A stretch of 64,000 nucleotides of DNA from Notamacropus eugenii. Lineage: Eukaryota > Chordata > Mammalia > Diprotodontia > Macropodidae. The stretch spans positions 26,518,903-26,582,902 of the forward strand of contig NC_092878.1 of NCBI RefSeq assembly GCF_028372415.1, written 5' to 3'. The translations under genes were made by a program, and so were the position numbers. The notes under the pieces were generated by a model that saw nothing but the letters and a program-made list of their open reading frames with translations, was not told the DNA's origin and did no database searches. Every line of letters starts with the position of its first letter. The stretch's first letter is position 1. Shown piece after piece: positions 43,905 to 55,019 of this stretch.

Positions 43905-44035
43905 ACAACATGGTATAGTGCATACAGTGCTTCACTTGGAACCAGAAAGACGGAGGTTCGAATCTTGCGCCTGGCAACTGCATACCTTGGAAAGCCCTGA
44001 GCAAATCACATTACTTCCCTGAGGCTCAGAGAGTG
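43905..44035 (+). repeat. MIR-like SINE
   Basis: ACATGGTATAGTGCATACAG, AACCAGAAAGACGGAGGTTC and GAGCAAATCACATTACTTCC. Confidence 0.65.
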
Positions 44036-44044
44036 CTTTTAGTA

Positions 44045-44200
44045 AGCCTGGTCCAATGAAAAGATCACTGACTGGAGTCGGAGGACCTCAGTCGGTGACC
44101 CTACCTCTGACTCTTACCCCCTAAGTGAGCTTGGACCATCTGTAAAATGAGAACGAGGTGGCCCCTAGGTCCTCTCTATGATCTACTAAGTCTGACATAG
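44045..44200 (+). repeat. MIR-like SINE
   Basis: ATGAAAAGATCACTGACTGG, AGTCGGAGGACCTCAG and CATCTGTAAAATGAGAACGA. It follows the previous copy in tandem. Confidence 0.65.
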
Positions 44201-44244
44201 GTTGTGGTGACTTCCCTTTGATGTTTTGAAAAACACTTTCATAT

Positions 44245-44410
44245 ACAGTGTTCTTATTTGATCTACACTAGGACCCTGACAGGTTGGAAGTGAGTAGGTT
44301 AGGTATTATTATCCTCATTTAAAAGGGGAGGCTTAAAGAGACTGACTGGTCCAAAGTCATAAAGCTAGTTAATTAGGAAACAAGACAGCCTCCACTCAAT
44401 GCCCTGATTC
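44245..44410 (-). repeat. MIR-like SINE
   Basis: GTGTTCTTATTTGATCTACA, GTTAGGTATTATTATCCTCA, AGAGACTGACTGGTCCAAAG and TCATAAAGCTAGTT. Confidence 0.6.
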
Positions 44411-45383
44411 CTATGATCCCGAGATCCTTCCACTGTGGCCACACTGCCAGGATGCTGAGGAGAGGAGAGAGCAAGGTTTCTAATGAGTAGGTGATGTAAG
44501 CAACTGCTAATAGCTTATGATTTGCAGGTCTCTAGGAAGACTTGACATTTCCATCTTCATTTCACATGCTCTCTGCTTCCTATCATTAATACTTGAAATT
44601 CAGCCATTAGAATATCATATATGTGGGTTCAGGTTTTATCCCATTAAGATTCAAATTCCCCTTAGGAGGGAACCGGCCTTTAAATAGTCATTTACACAAT
44701 AATTTGGTATTAGGCATTTACACCATAGTGTGAATTAGTTCAGCAGCCTTATTCTGACTTCACAACTAGCTGAGAACAGGTTTTGCCAAGGCAACTATAA
44801 TATGCACCTTTAAGCAAGTATTTTAATTAAATACCTTTAAGTCCTACTCCAACCTCCCAAGTCAACTTGCCTCTGAAAATCCATGTCTCATCCAAATACA
44901 ACAAACTTCTTGTTTCCATCAACTAATTCTGAATTCCATTTCCCTTCAACCCAGTATTGGTTCTGGACCCTCCTGGAGAGCAGGAGTAACATCTCCAGTA
45001 CCTAGTTGGGTCCCTCATCTTTTAGCATCCTCCAGGCCCTTTTTATCACATCCAAGGGTGTCACACTATGGGTCTTTGCTGCTATGGGTTCAATAATCAG
45101 AGATTAGGGGGAACTTGGGGGAGGCAAAAGTAAAAAGGCCTGGGGGATTTAGTTATAACCACCTGCTGCCACCTCAAAAGCAGGTGAAGGCTAGGCAGGA
45201 AATGAGTGTGTATGATGATGGGGAAGATTTTGGAATCCCGTGGCCCCAGGCGACATGGATCCAGGAGGAAGCAGAAATTGCCAAACAAAGGGAACAGAAG
45301 AGCAATAGTGTCCAAGTGAGTTCAAAGGAGAAAATCCAGGTAAAAAGAAAGGAGAATTAATGAGACCCTCTTCGATTCTACTT
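44411..45383. other. Intergenic, no recognised content
   Basis: Mixed-composition DNA. Frames of 60-80 codons at 45097-45400 on both strands are unlike any family I know. No SINE or LINE motif seen. Confidence 0.4.
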
Positions 45384-45540
45384 AGTTCAGCAAACATTTA
45401 TGGAATGCTTGCTTTGTGAGAGCACTGTAGGGACAGGGCAGGGACAGGAGATATAGTTCAAGTAAGACTGAGGCAGTCACTTGCCACATAGAACTAACAC
45501 TGACTAGCAAGCAAGAGTGTCGAGTAAATGTTTAACAACA
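45384..45540 (-). repeat. L2 3' scrap
   Basis: GTTCAGCAAACATTTATGGA then ATGCTTGCTTTGTGAGAGC resembles the reverse L2 terminus. Confidence 0.45.
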
Positions 45541-46009
45541 GGGTCTCTGGGGGGAGGGAGGGAGGGGGGAAGGGATTATATATAAGACAATGCACTTTTA
45601 GATCGAATCTACATTAATAATGTTTTTGCCATCTCTTTCTTAAGTCTGAACAGCCAGTAAAATAAATCAAGCCCTGATTTTGCAGCCTTTGTTGACGTCT
45701 GAGGGGTAGATATTCACCCAGAAAATTTAGCAATGGCTCCGGAACAGCTCTGCTGGCAAGTTAGAAGCCCTGGGTTCTACGCTGAGCTCTGGCATCAAGG
45801 TCATAACTACGAGTCTTTGCACTGGGAGAGACTACACTCATAAACTGACTTGGGAGACAAATAGCAGGAAACAGAAGTTGAGGATAGCATATGGGTGGGA
45901 AAGAATTCATAATAATTATTCCCGTTCTTTGGGTGGTGAGTTTTTCTTTTTTCTATGCTGCTGAAAGATTACAAAAGAAGTAAGTGCCCTCTACATTCAG
46001 GACCCAGAA

Positions 46010-46150
46010 TACTATACCTAGTTACCTCTGCAGTTAACTAGTCAGTGTAACCGTGGAGAAGTCTCACTTTTCTAGGTCTCAGTTTCTTCACCTGCAAAAA
46101 TGGGGAACCAGATAGATCCTTAAGGCCCCTTTCCATTTTGCAATTTGATG
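46010..46150 (+). repeat. MIR-like SINE
   Basis: TAACTAGTCAGTGTAACCGT, TTTCTAGGTCTCAGTTTCTT and AGGCCCCTTTCCATTTTGC. Confidence 0.6.
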
Positions 46151-47299
46151 AGGCTGCAATTAATTTTCCTTCATCATGTTGAGGAAACTTAGGTTGTAAA
46201 GCCTCCATCTTGTATTACAGATAGTTAACCCCCAGATAAAACTTGTCATTCTCAGATTTTCAAAGTGACATGAACTTTGAAAAAAATTGTTGGGCTGGGG
46301 GAAAGTATTAATATTCAATTTCAAAATGGCAAGAAGCCCTTGTGACACATCCTCTTGAATTGAGTGTAGAAAATACTATAAACAACCACAAGAAATCCTG
46401 TGTTGAATGTGTGTGGCCTTTATCCTTTCTTTCCTTTGTGTTAAGATTGGATATGGTCTCTGCTAATAATGGTCTTTGGATAGCATATTTGCATCATCTT
46501 CCGCATTTTTTTCTTCTTTTGTAGCATGTCTGAGGTAGGGTGACACTCTTTACAGTGGTTTCATTTCAAAAGCCTCACAGAGACAGAGCTCGATAGTAAT
46601 TTTAATTAAATTTTAACCACGAAATAATTCCAGGGGAGGAATAGCGAGGACTCTCAGAGAGGAGTGTTTTTAACTGAATGCTTGCTACAATAAGCATCCT
46701 TGAACTTGACCAACCCAACTCTTCTCTTCTGTGAGGATCCATCCATGCTAAGGATGAATCATGATATATATGATTTGCTTGATTGATTGGGGACAACTCA
46801 AAGTCACATCTTCAGTTTCACAAAATGTTGATGTGTCATAACTTGAGTTGGTTGGTCATGGGAAATCCAAGGGTCAAAACTTCAATAAATTTCCTTGACC
46901 CATGGAAATGGGAAAGAAAGAACTCTCCCAGCCATGTTCCAGCCGTAAGCCTTTTCATTTCTTAATCCACGGTCGTACCTTTGTAAGTGTCATAAAGAAA
47001 ATTTGAAGAGAAATTGTAACAGAAGGCTCAACTTTTTGAGTGGCTCTCAAAAAGTCAAAAGTAGTTATTAACCTTTAACCCCCTCAATGATCAAAATACC
47101 TAGAATTCACATGCTTTTGAGAACAAAGATGTTACCATATAAAACTATGGACTTAGAAGTGAAAGGTAAATGAGAGCCACTCCAGGTGTCTGGTTTGATT
47201 TAATAAATCAGACCCATTTGAAGACACTGGTTTATGAGAAACCAAAGGGAGTGAATGTAAGTTTCATATTGTCTACTTTCTAGCCTATGCTCATGTAGA
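46151..47299. other. Repeat-free intergenic stretch
   Basis: About 1.1 kb without recognisable repeats, promoters or protein-like frames. It is AT-rich, with simple words such as TAATTTTAATTAAATTTTAA at 46598. It is a candidate for unique or conserved non-coding DNA only because nothing else explains it. Confidence 0.35.
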
Positions 47300-47460
47300 T
47301 GACAAAGCATTTTACCCATCTGAGCCTCAGTTTCCTCATCTTTGAAATGGGGACGATGACCTAACTTAATAGAATTGTTGTGATTGTCAACAGATGTTTG
47401 CAGAGAGCTCTGTATACCTTAAAGCATCATATAACTGTGAATTTTTGTTATTGATAGCCA
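47300..47460 (+). repeat. MIR
   Basis: CCATCTGAGCCTCAGTTTCC, TCATCTTTGAAATGGGGACG, GAATTGTTGTGATTGTCAAC and ACCTTAAAGCATCATATAAC. Confidence 0.7.
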
Positions 47461-47479
47461 TCAGAATAACAATAAGAAG

Positions 47480-47582
47480 AAATCTCAATTATCCATGCTT
47501 GGACAGAATGTAATAGCCTGACTATATTCTACAACTCAAAGGACCACTGGCTACCTGCTAGGAGTTGTCTGAAGCTACTATC
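47480..47582 (+). repeat. Unnamed repeat, copy A (pairs with 48905-49009)
   Basis: AAATCTCAATTATCCATGCT, AATAGCCTGAC, CTCAAAGGACCA and CTAGGAGTTGTCTGAAGCTA align by eye at roughly 70 percent, with small gaps, to copy B. Both lie just 3' of a plus-strand MIR. Confidence 0.45.
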
Positions 47583-47664
47583 CCTAATGCTCTAGCCTAT
47601 GATTACAGAGTGACATGTTGGGCTAGATATTGCTACCCCAAAAAGTGCCCTTCGAATCAGGATC

Positions 47665-47825
47665 ATAGGATCCTAGAGTCAGATCTGGAAGGGACCTCAG
47701 AGTTCATTTAATCCAATCTCTTCCCTTTATAGATAAGGAAACTGAGGCCCAGGGAGGTTAAGTGTTCCAAAGGTCATGTGGGTAGTATCGCTAGCAGGAT
47801 TGGAAAGAGTAAGATGTAGATGGCT
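47665..47825 (-). repeat. CORE-SINE
   Basis: GAGTCAGATCTGGAAGGGAC, GATAAGGAAACTGAGGCCCA and GGGAGGTTAAGTGTTCCAAA. Confidence 0.75.
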
Positions 47826-48329
47826 TGTTTATTGCTTTTTGTAAAATGTTATGACCCTGAGGGGATTTCCATTGCTCTCAAACAGAAATTGTTAGCCAAC
47901 TCAAATTGTCACAGAAGGGACGTAGCTAGGTATGGCATTCTGGCCTTTGCCTCAGGGTCCTGAACGTAGACGGCACTGACTTCTTTTGTAGTCCTTAAAA
48001 AAGAAAACTCACCATCCAAAGAGCAAGAATAATTATTTTGAATATTTCAAAAGAACTCTTTTTTTGATTGAACCAACACACAGGTATACAGGATAATACC
48101 AAGGGAAGTCCAAGACAAAATTGTGGTAAAGGTTAAGTTTACCTTCTGCTAGGGCTGTGCTAGAGTGAGCTCTGACTGGTTCTCAGTTTTCAAATGTTCA
48201 GTGTAAGCTTTTACACCTTGGAAATCGACAAATGTGACAAGTCACAGCTTGATTTTATTGATTCATTGACTGTCTAGAGTAGACTTAAGAAAGTAATGAA
48301 GGAAATATTAATAATGGAAATTAAATTTT

Positions 48330-48545
48330 GAAATGTGCCCCCCATACATATCTCCTCCCACCCAAAAGCTGGTTATTAAGCATTTACCAACACACCCCAG
48401 CCAACTTCCTTTATTCTATTTTTGCCCCTATCTGCTCTTTAAGTGTCACTGATAGTGTTTTAGTCCTAGACAATAACCTCCATGAGGGCAGGAAAAATGT
48501 CTCCTTTGTATTTACGGATCAGAAGTTTAGTGCTTAGTGATTTTT
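48330..48545 (+). repeat. L2 3' end, degraded
   Basis: Ends with AATAACCTCCATGAGGGCAG, CTTTGTATTTACGGATCAGA and GTTTAGTGCTTAGTGA, resembling the L2 terminal block. Confidence 0.5.
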
Positions 48546-48699
48546 GAATACATGAGGGCACATCCACTTGTAGTTTTCAGGCTCAGATACACACATTAGA
48601 TAGAAGGCTTTTGTTTCCCCATTGCTTACAAGTAACTGTAGAAAGCAGTCTATTTTAATGATTGTCAATAATGACCATGCCATTCAAAAATATGTAGTG

Positions 48700-48904
48700 G
48701 ATGGAGTGTTGGAACTGGAGACTGGAAGATATGATACTTACAAGCTTTGGGACCCTGGAAAAATCACATGACTTTTCAGAGACCCAGTTTCCTTATTTAT
48801 AAAATGGCTATGATAATAATAACACCTACTTCATAGTGCTGTTATAAGGATCAGATAAGATGGTATGTATGCAGAACTTTGCAAACATTAAAGCATTTTA
48901 GAAT
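48700..48904 (+). repeat. MIR, nearly full length
   Basis: GTGGATGGAGTGTTGGAACT, GGACCCTGGAAAAATCACAT, GACCCAGTTTCCTTATTTAT, ATAATAACACCTACTTCATA and GAACTTTGCAAACATTAAAG. Confidence 0.75.
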
Positions 48905-49009
48905 AAATCCCAATAATCCATACCTAGAGAACGTCTAATTGCCTGACAGCACTCCTTCATTCAAAGAACCATGATCCACCTAGTAGGAGCTACTTAAGTT
49001 GTAGTTATA
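48905..49009 (+). repeat. Unnamed repeat, copy B (pairs with 47480-47582)
   Basis: AAATCCCAATAATCCATACC, AATTGCCTGAC, TTCAAAGAACCATG and GTAGGAGCTACTTAAGTTGT match copy A in order and spacing. Confidence 0.45.
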
Positions 49010-49359
49010 ACCAAGAAGATCTTAGGAGAATATAGGGCATGGGTCTTGCCAATTCAACCCTGTTTCATCAAAGGCAGATATAACATATGGACTAAAACAT
49101 ATGGATGAACTCTAAAACTATTATTTCTGTAATAATATGATTTCTACAGTATATATTATATAATTATAATATATTATAATAATAATAAATAATTTTATAA
49201 TAATACATGCCCTTTTCAGGGTTTGGTCTGGACCTATGATTTTATCACAAATCACATCAGTAAAGGGAACTCCTGGTGAGGAAATGCTCTCCAACAGATC
49301 TCTCCACTCATGCATTCTAGCACCTCTATTGTACCTTATCGTTTAGAGAGCATGAGACA

Positions 49360-49485
49360 CAGGGCAGCTAGGAAATCCAGTGGATAGAGTCCTGGGTCTG
49401 GAATTAGGAGGACCTGAGTTCAAATTTAACCTGAGACACTTTACTAGCTGTGTGATGTTGCCTAAGGCACTTATCCTCAGAGAGA
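49360..49485 (+). repeat. Marsupial tRNA-type SINE, its tail turned into a microsatellite
   Basis: GGGCAGCTAGGAAATCCAGT, GGATAGAGTCCTGGGTCTGG, GACCTGAGTTCAAATTTAAC and TTTACTAGCTGTGTGATG, passing directly into GAGAGACA repeats. Confidence 0.85.
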
Positions 49486-49557
49486 GAGAGAGAGACAGAG
49501 ACAGAGAGAGAGACAGAGACAGAGAGAGAGACAGAGAGAGAGACAGAGAGAGAGAAG
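49482..49557. repeat. (GAGACA)n microsatellite
   Basis: About 76 nt of GAGA/GACA units at the SINE 3' end. Confidence 0.95.
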
Positions 49558-49689
49558 ATGGGATATGCTTGTCCACAATCACTTAGCTAGTATGTGTCAG
49601 ACCAAGCCTTGAGCCCCAATCTCTGAGTCAGAGACCTGCCCCTCTAAACGCCATCCTATGCTACCCTTCTGGGATGTGCTACTCAGGTC

Positions 49690-50340
49690 TCATTTTTGCA
49701 TTAATGTTAAGAATTACCTCTGTGATAATATATTTACAGTTCTTCATTTTCAAAATGATGTCTACTGAAGTGTGTAGCTCAATGAATTTAAATAAAGGAT
49801 TGTAAACTTTCCAGTTTTTTAAAGCTTTGCAGTCTAGGGAGAGAAATGAGTTCCTGGTGTTATAAATTATAATTTAGGCAGTCTGCTTCACATAACGATT
49901 TTAAAAAATGTTTGTACTTTTCTGAATACTGACCTATACAACATTCTAAGCCAGTGTTTTTAAAACTGCGCATGAAGAGCTGGCTATTGAGCAGTCTGTC
50001 TCTAAATATCTTGTTGCTCAAAGGTATGTACCAGTACTGAAAAATAATCATTTTGTTTTTTTTTTCATGCTATATGTTCCATTTCTGTAAACATGTTGTT
50101 GAATTTTTTTTAACTTCCCCTTTAAGGGTCTTTACTGGATCTGTTACTAGGCCAGGCTCATGACAGAGCAGATGACTGCCTAGGGGTACCAGGCAGGATG
50201 TACCAACCAAAATAAATCTCCCGGGTAGCTGATGTCAGAAATTCCATAATTGGAACTTCATTCTTTTGTCCTCTGTTAAAATGCAAATATTCCCTTGAGA
50301 TAGTTACACCTTAAGCCTTATCAATCAGTGATATCTTAGT
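49690..50340. other. Repeat-free intergenic stretch
   Basis: No repeat family or protein-like frame recognised. AT-rich, with several T-runs. Listed so the gap is accounted for. Confidence 0.35.
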
Positions 50341-50369
50341 GTGAATGAATTTATCTGACACTTTAAAAA

Positions 50370-50990
50370 ATCCACATGTTTTATTAATGATTTTTCTTTC
50401 CTTCTTCATTGTTACTTTCCCAATGATTCTTCCTCCTCTCTTAAATGGACCACATCACTTGTAACATAAGTTCTGCTGCCAAAACAAAATAATATATTAG
50501 TCATATCTGACAACTAATGCCTCATTTAACAATTATAGTCCACCACCTCTCTTTTAAGGAAAGAATACCTTCTCTGTTGGTCTTTTGAAACCAACATTGG
50601 TCAACACACATCTGAGTTCTTATATCTTGCAGTGGTATTTGCCCTTAACCTCACTGAGGTCACCATGTAAGTGATTTTCCTGCCTCTGCTCACTTCATTT
50701 TGTCTCAGTTCATACAAGTCTTCTCAAGGTTCTCTGAATTCTTCATAGTGGCCAATATCTTGTAGTACAATAACATCCTGTTATATTCATGTACCAGACT
50801 ATGTTTAGCATTCCCCAATCAATGAGCCATTTGCTCTACTTCTAATTCTTTGCCACTACAAAAATTAGCACTTAAAAGATATTTGTACCCTTTCTATATG
50901 TATATATATATATATGTATATATGTATATGTATATATATGTGTGTGTATACATATATAAAAACTCTGCCCATGTCTTTGACCTCCATGGA
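50370..50990 (-). mobile_element. L1 3' end fragment, antisense
   Basis: TCATACAAGTCTTCTCAAGG, TCCCCAATCAATGAGCCATT and CTAATTCTTTGCCACTACAA mirror the antisense L1 tail at 62678-63794 (CATTCCCCAATTGATGGAC). A TA/TG microsatellite (50895-50959) lies inside. Confidence 0.65.
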
Positions 50991-51870
50991 GTATGCTACT
51001 GCTAAGTTAAAGGCTATGTATGGTTTGGTGAAGCAGATATTTTTTTGAAAGTCAGAAGGAAGGAGAGGTATGAATTGAGTATTATAACAAGTATGGAGGT
51101 GTATGAAGACTCAGGCACCACTGAGGGGGAAGATTTGGGAGGTTTGGTATGTTGAAGATAAGCCTAACTTTCATCATGATTTTGCCACAGACCAAACTTG
51201 GTTATTATTGTGTATGCCTAGGAACACTGGTTTATTCAAAGAACAGTTCTGTTGAGATATTCAAGTTCATTTAGTACAAACTTGAAGATTCTGACCAAAT
51301 AGATAGGAAGAACTCAAATGCTGTCAGGTGCCAGCCTGTGTCTATAATGTACATAGGACTATCTCAGGAGAGAAAAGTGAGACTCTCAGGAACCAGGAAA
51401 CACTCAAAACTTATCCAGTCTCTCCATGGTTGGAGAATTGAGAGACATTCCAAAGTGATCAACTTAGGAAAAATAAGACCCAGAAAGTAAAATTCTAATA
51501 CATCAAAAGCAGTGCACTTAAAAGACTGATGACCGGTGAACAACCTAGAACCTAAATAAAGATTGATCTTAAAACAGCAGCAAAAAATAAGTCGTGTGAC
51601 AAAAATCAACATTTTTTAAAACTTTAAAAATAATTTGAAACATCTAAAAATCATAAAAACAAACACTGAATGTGATTTTTTTAAAAAGTTTATCAGGGAA
51701 CCTACCCTGAGCTTCCTCGCTCACTGTGTGTAACTAATCACGACCCCTGGTACCTCTGACCAAGCTGGTTATATGGTCAAGTTTGCATTGGATGTCCCCA
51801 GATTCATTCTAGTGCTACATATGGTATGAGCAGCCATCTTGGTGTCTGAAAATATGGTTTCCAAACCCTG
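50991..51870. other. Intergenic, unassigned
   Basis: An 82-codon minus-strand frame at 51364-51612 is rich in Leu, Phe and Cys and resembles nothing I know. No diagnostic repeat motif. An AATAAAGATTG motif at about 51556 stands alone. Confidence 0.3.
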
Positions 51871-51879
51871 ATGAGAACT

Positions 51880-52090
51880 TATTACTCATGTGCCTTGAGG
51901 AAGTCATTTACCTTTTCTGGGTCTATTTCTTCATCTGTAAAACATGAGGAGGTTGGACTAGATGATTTCAAAGGTCCTTCCAAGGCAAAATCCATGAATA
52001 AAAGTCCTTTAACCACTCTGGACCTCAGTTGCATCATCTATAAAATTAGAGTATGTTCTCTGAGATTCCTTGCAATTCTAAATTCATGAT
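51880..52090 (+). repeat. Two CORE-SINE 3' pieces in tandem
   Basis: GGTCTATTTCTTCATCTGTA with GGTTGGACTAGATGATTTCA, then CTGGACCTCAGTTGCATCAT with TGCAATTCTAAATTCATGAT. Confidence 0.65.
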
Positions 52091-52194
52091 CTTATGTACT
52101 TTCTGCCCTTTGATACCCTTCCCCTTGCCAGCAGTCTACTCTTCAAACACCCAGGGCCCTCCCACCATCAAAATGTTCTCTTGAGAAAAATCAA

Positions 52195-52350
52195 ATAGCA
52201 GCATGGTGTGGTAGAAAATGGCATTCGGCCAGGAGTCTGAAGATCTGGGTCCAAATACTGGTTCTATCACTTCCAACAGCATGACCTTGGGCAACTCACA
52301 TTACCTCTATGAGTCTCAGTTTCTTCATCTGTAAAATGGTAGTAATAGTG
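52195..52350 (+). repeat. MIR
   Basis: GGTGTGGTAGAAAATGGCAT, TGACCTTGGGCAACTCACAT and AGTTTCTTCATCTGTAAAAT. Confidence 0.75.
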
Positions 52351-52780
52351 CAGATCTTGACATTTGACATCCTTTCAAATTTCCTGTCCTGTTTCCTTTA
52401 AGAAAGGAAAGGAACATGCTATCACACACAAACCCAAGATGAAGGGATCCCCAACCTGGTTGATGGTGCATGAAGTAGGACCAGCTGCCCTTCAGTCCTC
52501 ATTGCTTCTTTGGGCTTGTCTCCTATTGTGTACTCTGACCCTTTAACTGAACCATGATGGGTCTTGTAGGACCTTGGCTACCATTTCTGTGGTTGGTTCA
52601 GCTTTTACTCTGTTACACTTCTCCCCTTCCACTCTCCATTACTGGTAACCCTGCTCTGGGGTACTCTCAACCTTCAACTCTAGAGTCTATTTCTTCTGTT
52701 AGTGGATTCAGATTCTTGTCACCCCTCTCTCTTTCAATGCACAATTGGTTCACATACCAGAGCACACCAGCACTGAGGTA
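52351..52780. other. Intergenic, unassigned
   Basis: Two short plus-strand frames (60 and 75 codons) with no family resemblance. No repeat recognised. Confidence 0.35.
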
Positions 52781-52783
52781 GAG

Positions 52784-52834
<51 letters not shown>

Positions 52835-52836
52835 AT
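52784..52836. repeat. (TAG)n trinucleotide microsatellite
   Basis: About 17 near-perfect TAG/GTA units, then an impure GTAGTA/GTGGTG extension to about 52890. Confidence 0.95.
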
Positions 52837-53019
52837 GGGAGTTGTTGTTATAGGAGGTGTAGTAGTACTAGTGGTGGTAGTGGTGAGTGATTATCAGTAG
52901 TAACTGTTGCTGTTTCCCTCCCAGCCAGATATCTTTCTTTTTCTTGACCTCGTTAAAGGGGCCATGCCCTGGCTACTTCTTAAACAGGCCTATTCAAGGA
53001 ATGGGCATTGCCTCACCCT

Positions 53020-53245
53020 AAGTGCCTGCAAAGACTTGGCCTAAAGGGTCCAAGTCTCCCAGTGCATCCTGGGTCATCTCCAGTCATCCTGAGGAATATC
53101 AGGTCTCTGGATTCAGATGATTCTGGAGGAGAAGTGAGGCTGGTGACCTGCACAGCCCTCCCTCACTCAAAACAAAGTCAAGTGCAAGTCATGTCATCAT
53201 TTCTCTGATGGCATGGTCTTTTTCGGCAATGAAGGACAAACACAA
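53020..53245 (+). mobile_element. RTE-like element 3' end
   Basis: CATCCTGGGTCATCTCCAGT, CATCCTGAGGAATATCAGGT, GGAGGAGAAGTGAGGCTGGT and CCTCCCTCACTCAAAACAAA match the tail of the composite SINE at 37090-37407, but the tRNA head and the CAGCTAGG start are missing. Confidence 0.65.
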
Positions 53246-53349
53246 GCAATGCTAGTGGCGGTCATGGTGATAGTGACAGAAATGGTAATGATTATAGTAA
53301 GAGAGCTTTTTTTTTTTTAACTGGCAAAGGAACATTCCCTGAAATAACA

Positions 53350-53605
53350 TCAGAAAGACAGAGTAGCTTAGTGGAAAGAATTTTGGACCTGGAGTCAGAG
53401 ACCTAGGTTTGAATCCTGCCTTCAACACAATAATTATGTTATCATAGGCACCCTCCCTGAGTATCAGTTGGTTCATCTGAAAAATAGAGATCCTAATACC
53501 TTCAGTACTTACCTCACAGGGCCGTTGTGAGGATCAAATTCCATAATGTATGCAGAGTACTTTGCAAACTTTGGAGCCTAGAGAGAGACATCAGCTGTTA
53601 TTATA
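53350..53605 (+). repeat. Full-length MIR/CORE-SINE
   Basis: GAGTAGCTTAGTGGAAAGAA, GGACCTGGAGTCAGAGACCT, CTTACCTCACAGGGCCGTTG, AGTACTTTGCAAACTTTGGA and ATCAGCTGTTATTAT. Confidence 0.8.
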
Positions 53606-53739
53606 AAGGGTGAATAAAGCCTCCCTTGGTTTCTGCTAATAAGATTGGCTCCAATGGAGGAGTTTTGAGCCAGCATGAGGCCAACTCATATCCAAAGGAC
53701 TCAGGAGAGAAAGACTCTTCTGAAGCATTTCAGTTCTGC

Positions 53740-53885
53740 TACATACCGTGTGAACAAGTCAGTATGTTAACCTCAGTCTCTTCCTATGTAAAATAGGGAT
53801 AATCATAGCTGTCCGTCCTTCTTCACGAAGCTATTGTGAGGAACGCACTTTGTCAGACTTAAAATGTTGTCTAAAAGTGAGCTCT
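53740..53885 (+). repeat. MIR 3' portion
   Basis: AACCTCAGTCTCTTCCTATG, TAAAATAGGGATAATCATAG and GAAGCTATTGTGAGGAACGC. Confidence 0.65.
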
Positions 53886-54089
53886 CAGGTAGGTAGCCAG
53901 ACCTCATTCTGCTGGTTATTCCCTGACCTAGTGGTCCTAGGAATCTCCTGCACAGTCCTCAGGTCTAGAGCAAGCCCAAAGACCCACTAGAAACTGGGGT
54001 GCAAGCTTGGTGTTCTTCTCCCTCACCACACATATCCAATCAGGGGCCAAATCTTCCTGTTTCTAGCACCACAATTACATCTATCCCTT

Positions 54090-54720
54090 TCTCTCTATTC
54101 CCACAGATACCAATCTAGTTCAGACCCTCATCACCCCTTGCCTGGATTATTACAGTGACCTCATAAGTGGTCTGCCTGCCTCAAGTCTTTCCCCAGCCCA
54201 ATCTATCCATCAAACAGTTGCCAAAGTGATTTTTCTTTTCTTTATTTTTTCAAAGTGATTTTTCTTACATGCAGTTCTGTCCATGTCATTCTCCTGCCTC
54301 AGTAAATTCCAGTGTCTCCCTACTATCCCTTCGATCAAATATAAATTCTTCTGTTTGGCTTTTAAAGCTCTGTGAGTCCTGGCTCTAGTTCATCTTTCCA
54401 GCCTTATTATATGTTACACCCATTGCTACCCTCTACAGTCTAGCCAAACTGGCTTTCTCTCTATTCCTCACTCAAGGTTCACCACCTCCCATTTCTGTGT
54501 CTTTGCACTCCCCATCCCCCATGACAGGAATGTACTCCCTGCTAACCTCCCACCTTGTAGAATCCCTTATAAACCTTAAGACTCAGTTCAAGCACTACCT
54601 TCTTCAAGAAGCCTTTCCTGATCCCCTGATTGCCAGGGTCTGTCCTCCTTCAACTACCTTGTACTTGATCTTTATTTATTCTGTATACACATTACATAGG
54701 GGAGTTGATCTTTGACCACC
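54090..54720 (+). mobile_element. L2 LINE 3' portion
   Basis: CTTGCCTGGATTATTACAGT, CCAAAGTGATTTTTCTTTTC, TCAAATATAAATTCTTCTGT, CTTCTTCAAGAAGCCTTTCC and CTTGTACTTGATCTTTATTT. An approximately 25-nt AAAGTGATTTTTCTT repeat at 54223-54262 suggests a small internal duplication. It diverges more than the other L2 copies. Confidence 0.7.
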
Positions 54721-55019
54721 CCACCCTCCAGCCCAGAAGGCAATCATAAAGGGTTAATGAACAGGGTCACATGAAAAACAAGGCAGAGGACTAAACATTT
54801 TCTCCGATCCCGGTGACTTCGCAAAGTTCTCCAAGACAGAAATTATTCATCAACAATAAAGCAATTTCAGCTATCTTTGTAGTCTAGGTCACCCAGAATC
54901 CATAAGCAGGTTAAAAAAAAAAAAAGTACTGACCCTGAACTCACTCAGCACACCTCCCCCACCTCCAATGCTACCAGCAGCAAAGCTGCACTAACCCAAA
55001 GACTTGACACAGACTTACA

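Noticed and set aside
43672-44004. 110-codon minus-strand frame
   Set aside because: It overlaps a MIR-like SINE and has no recognisable protein content.
45097-45397. Overlapping 68-81 codon frames on both strands near 45.1-45.4 kb
   Set aside because: No splice signals in register, no family resemblance, and both strands open over the same stretch.
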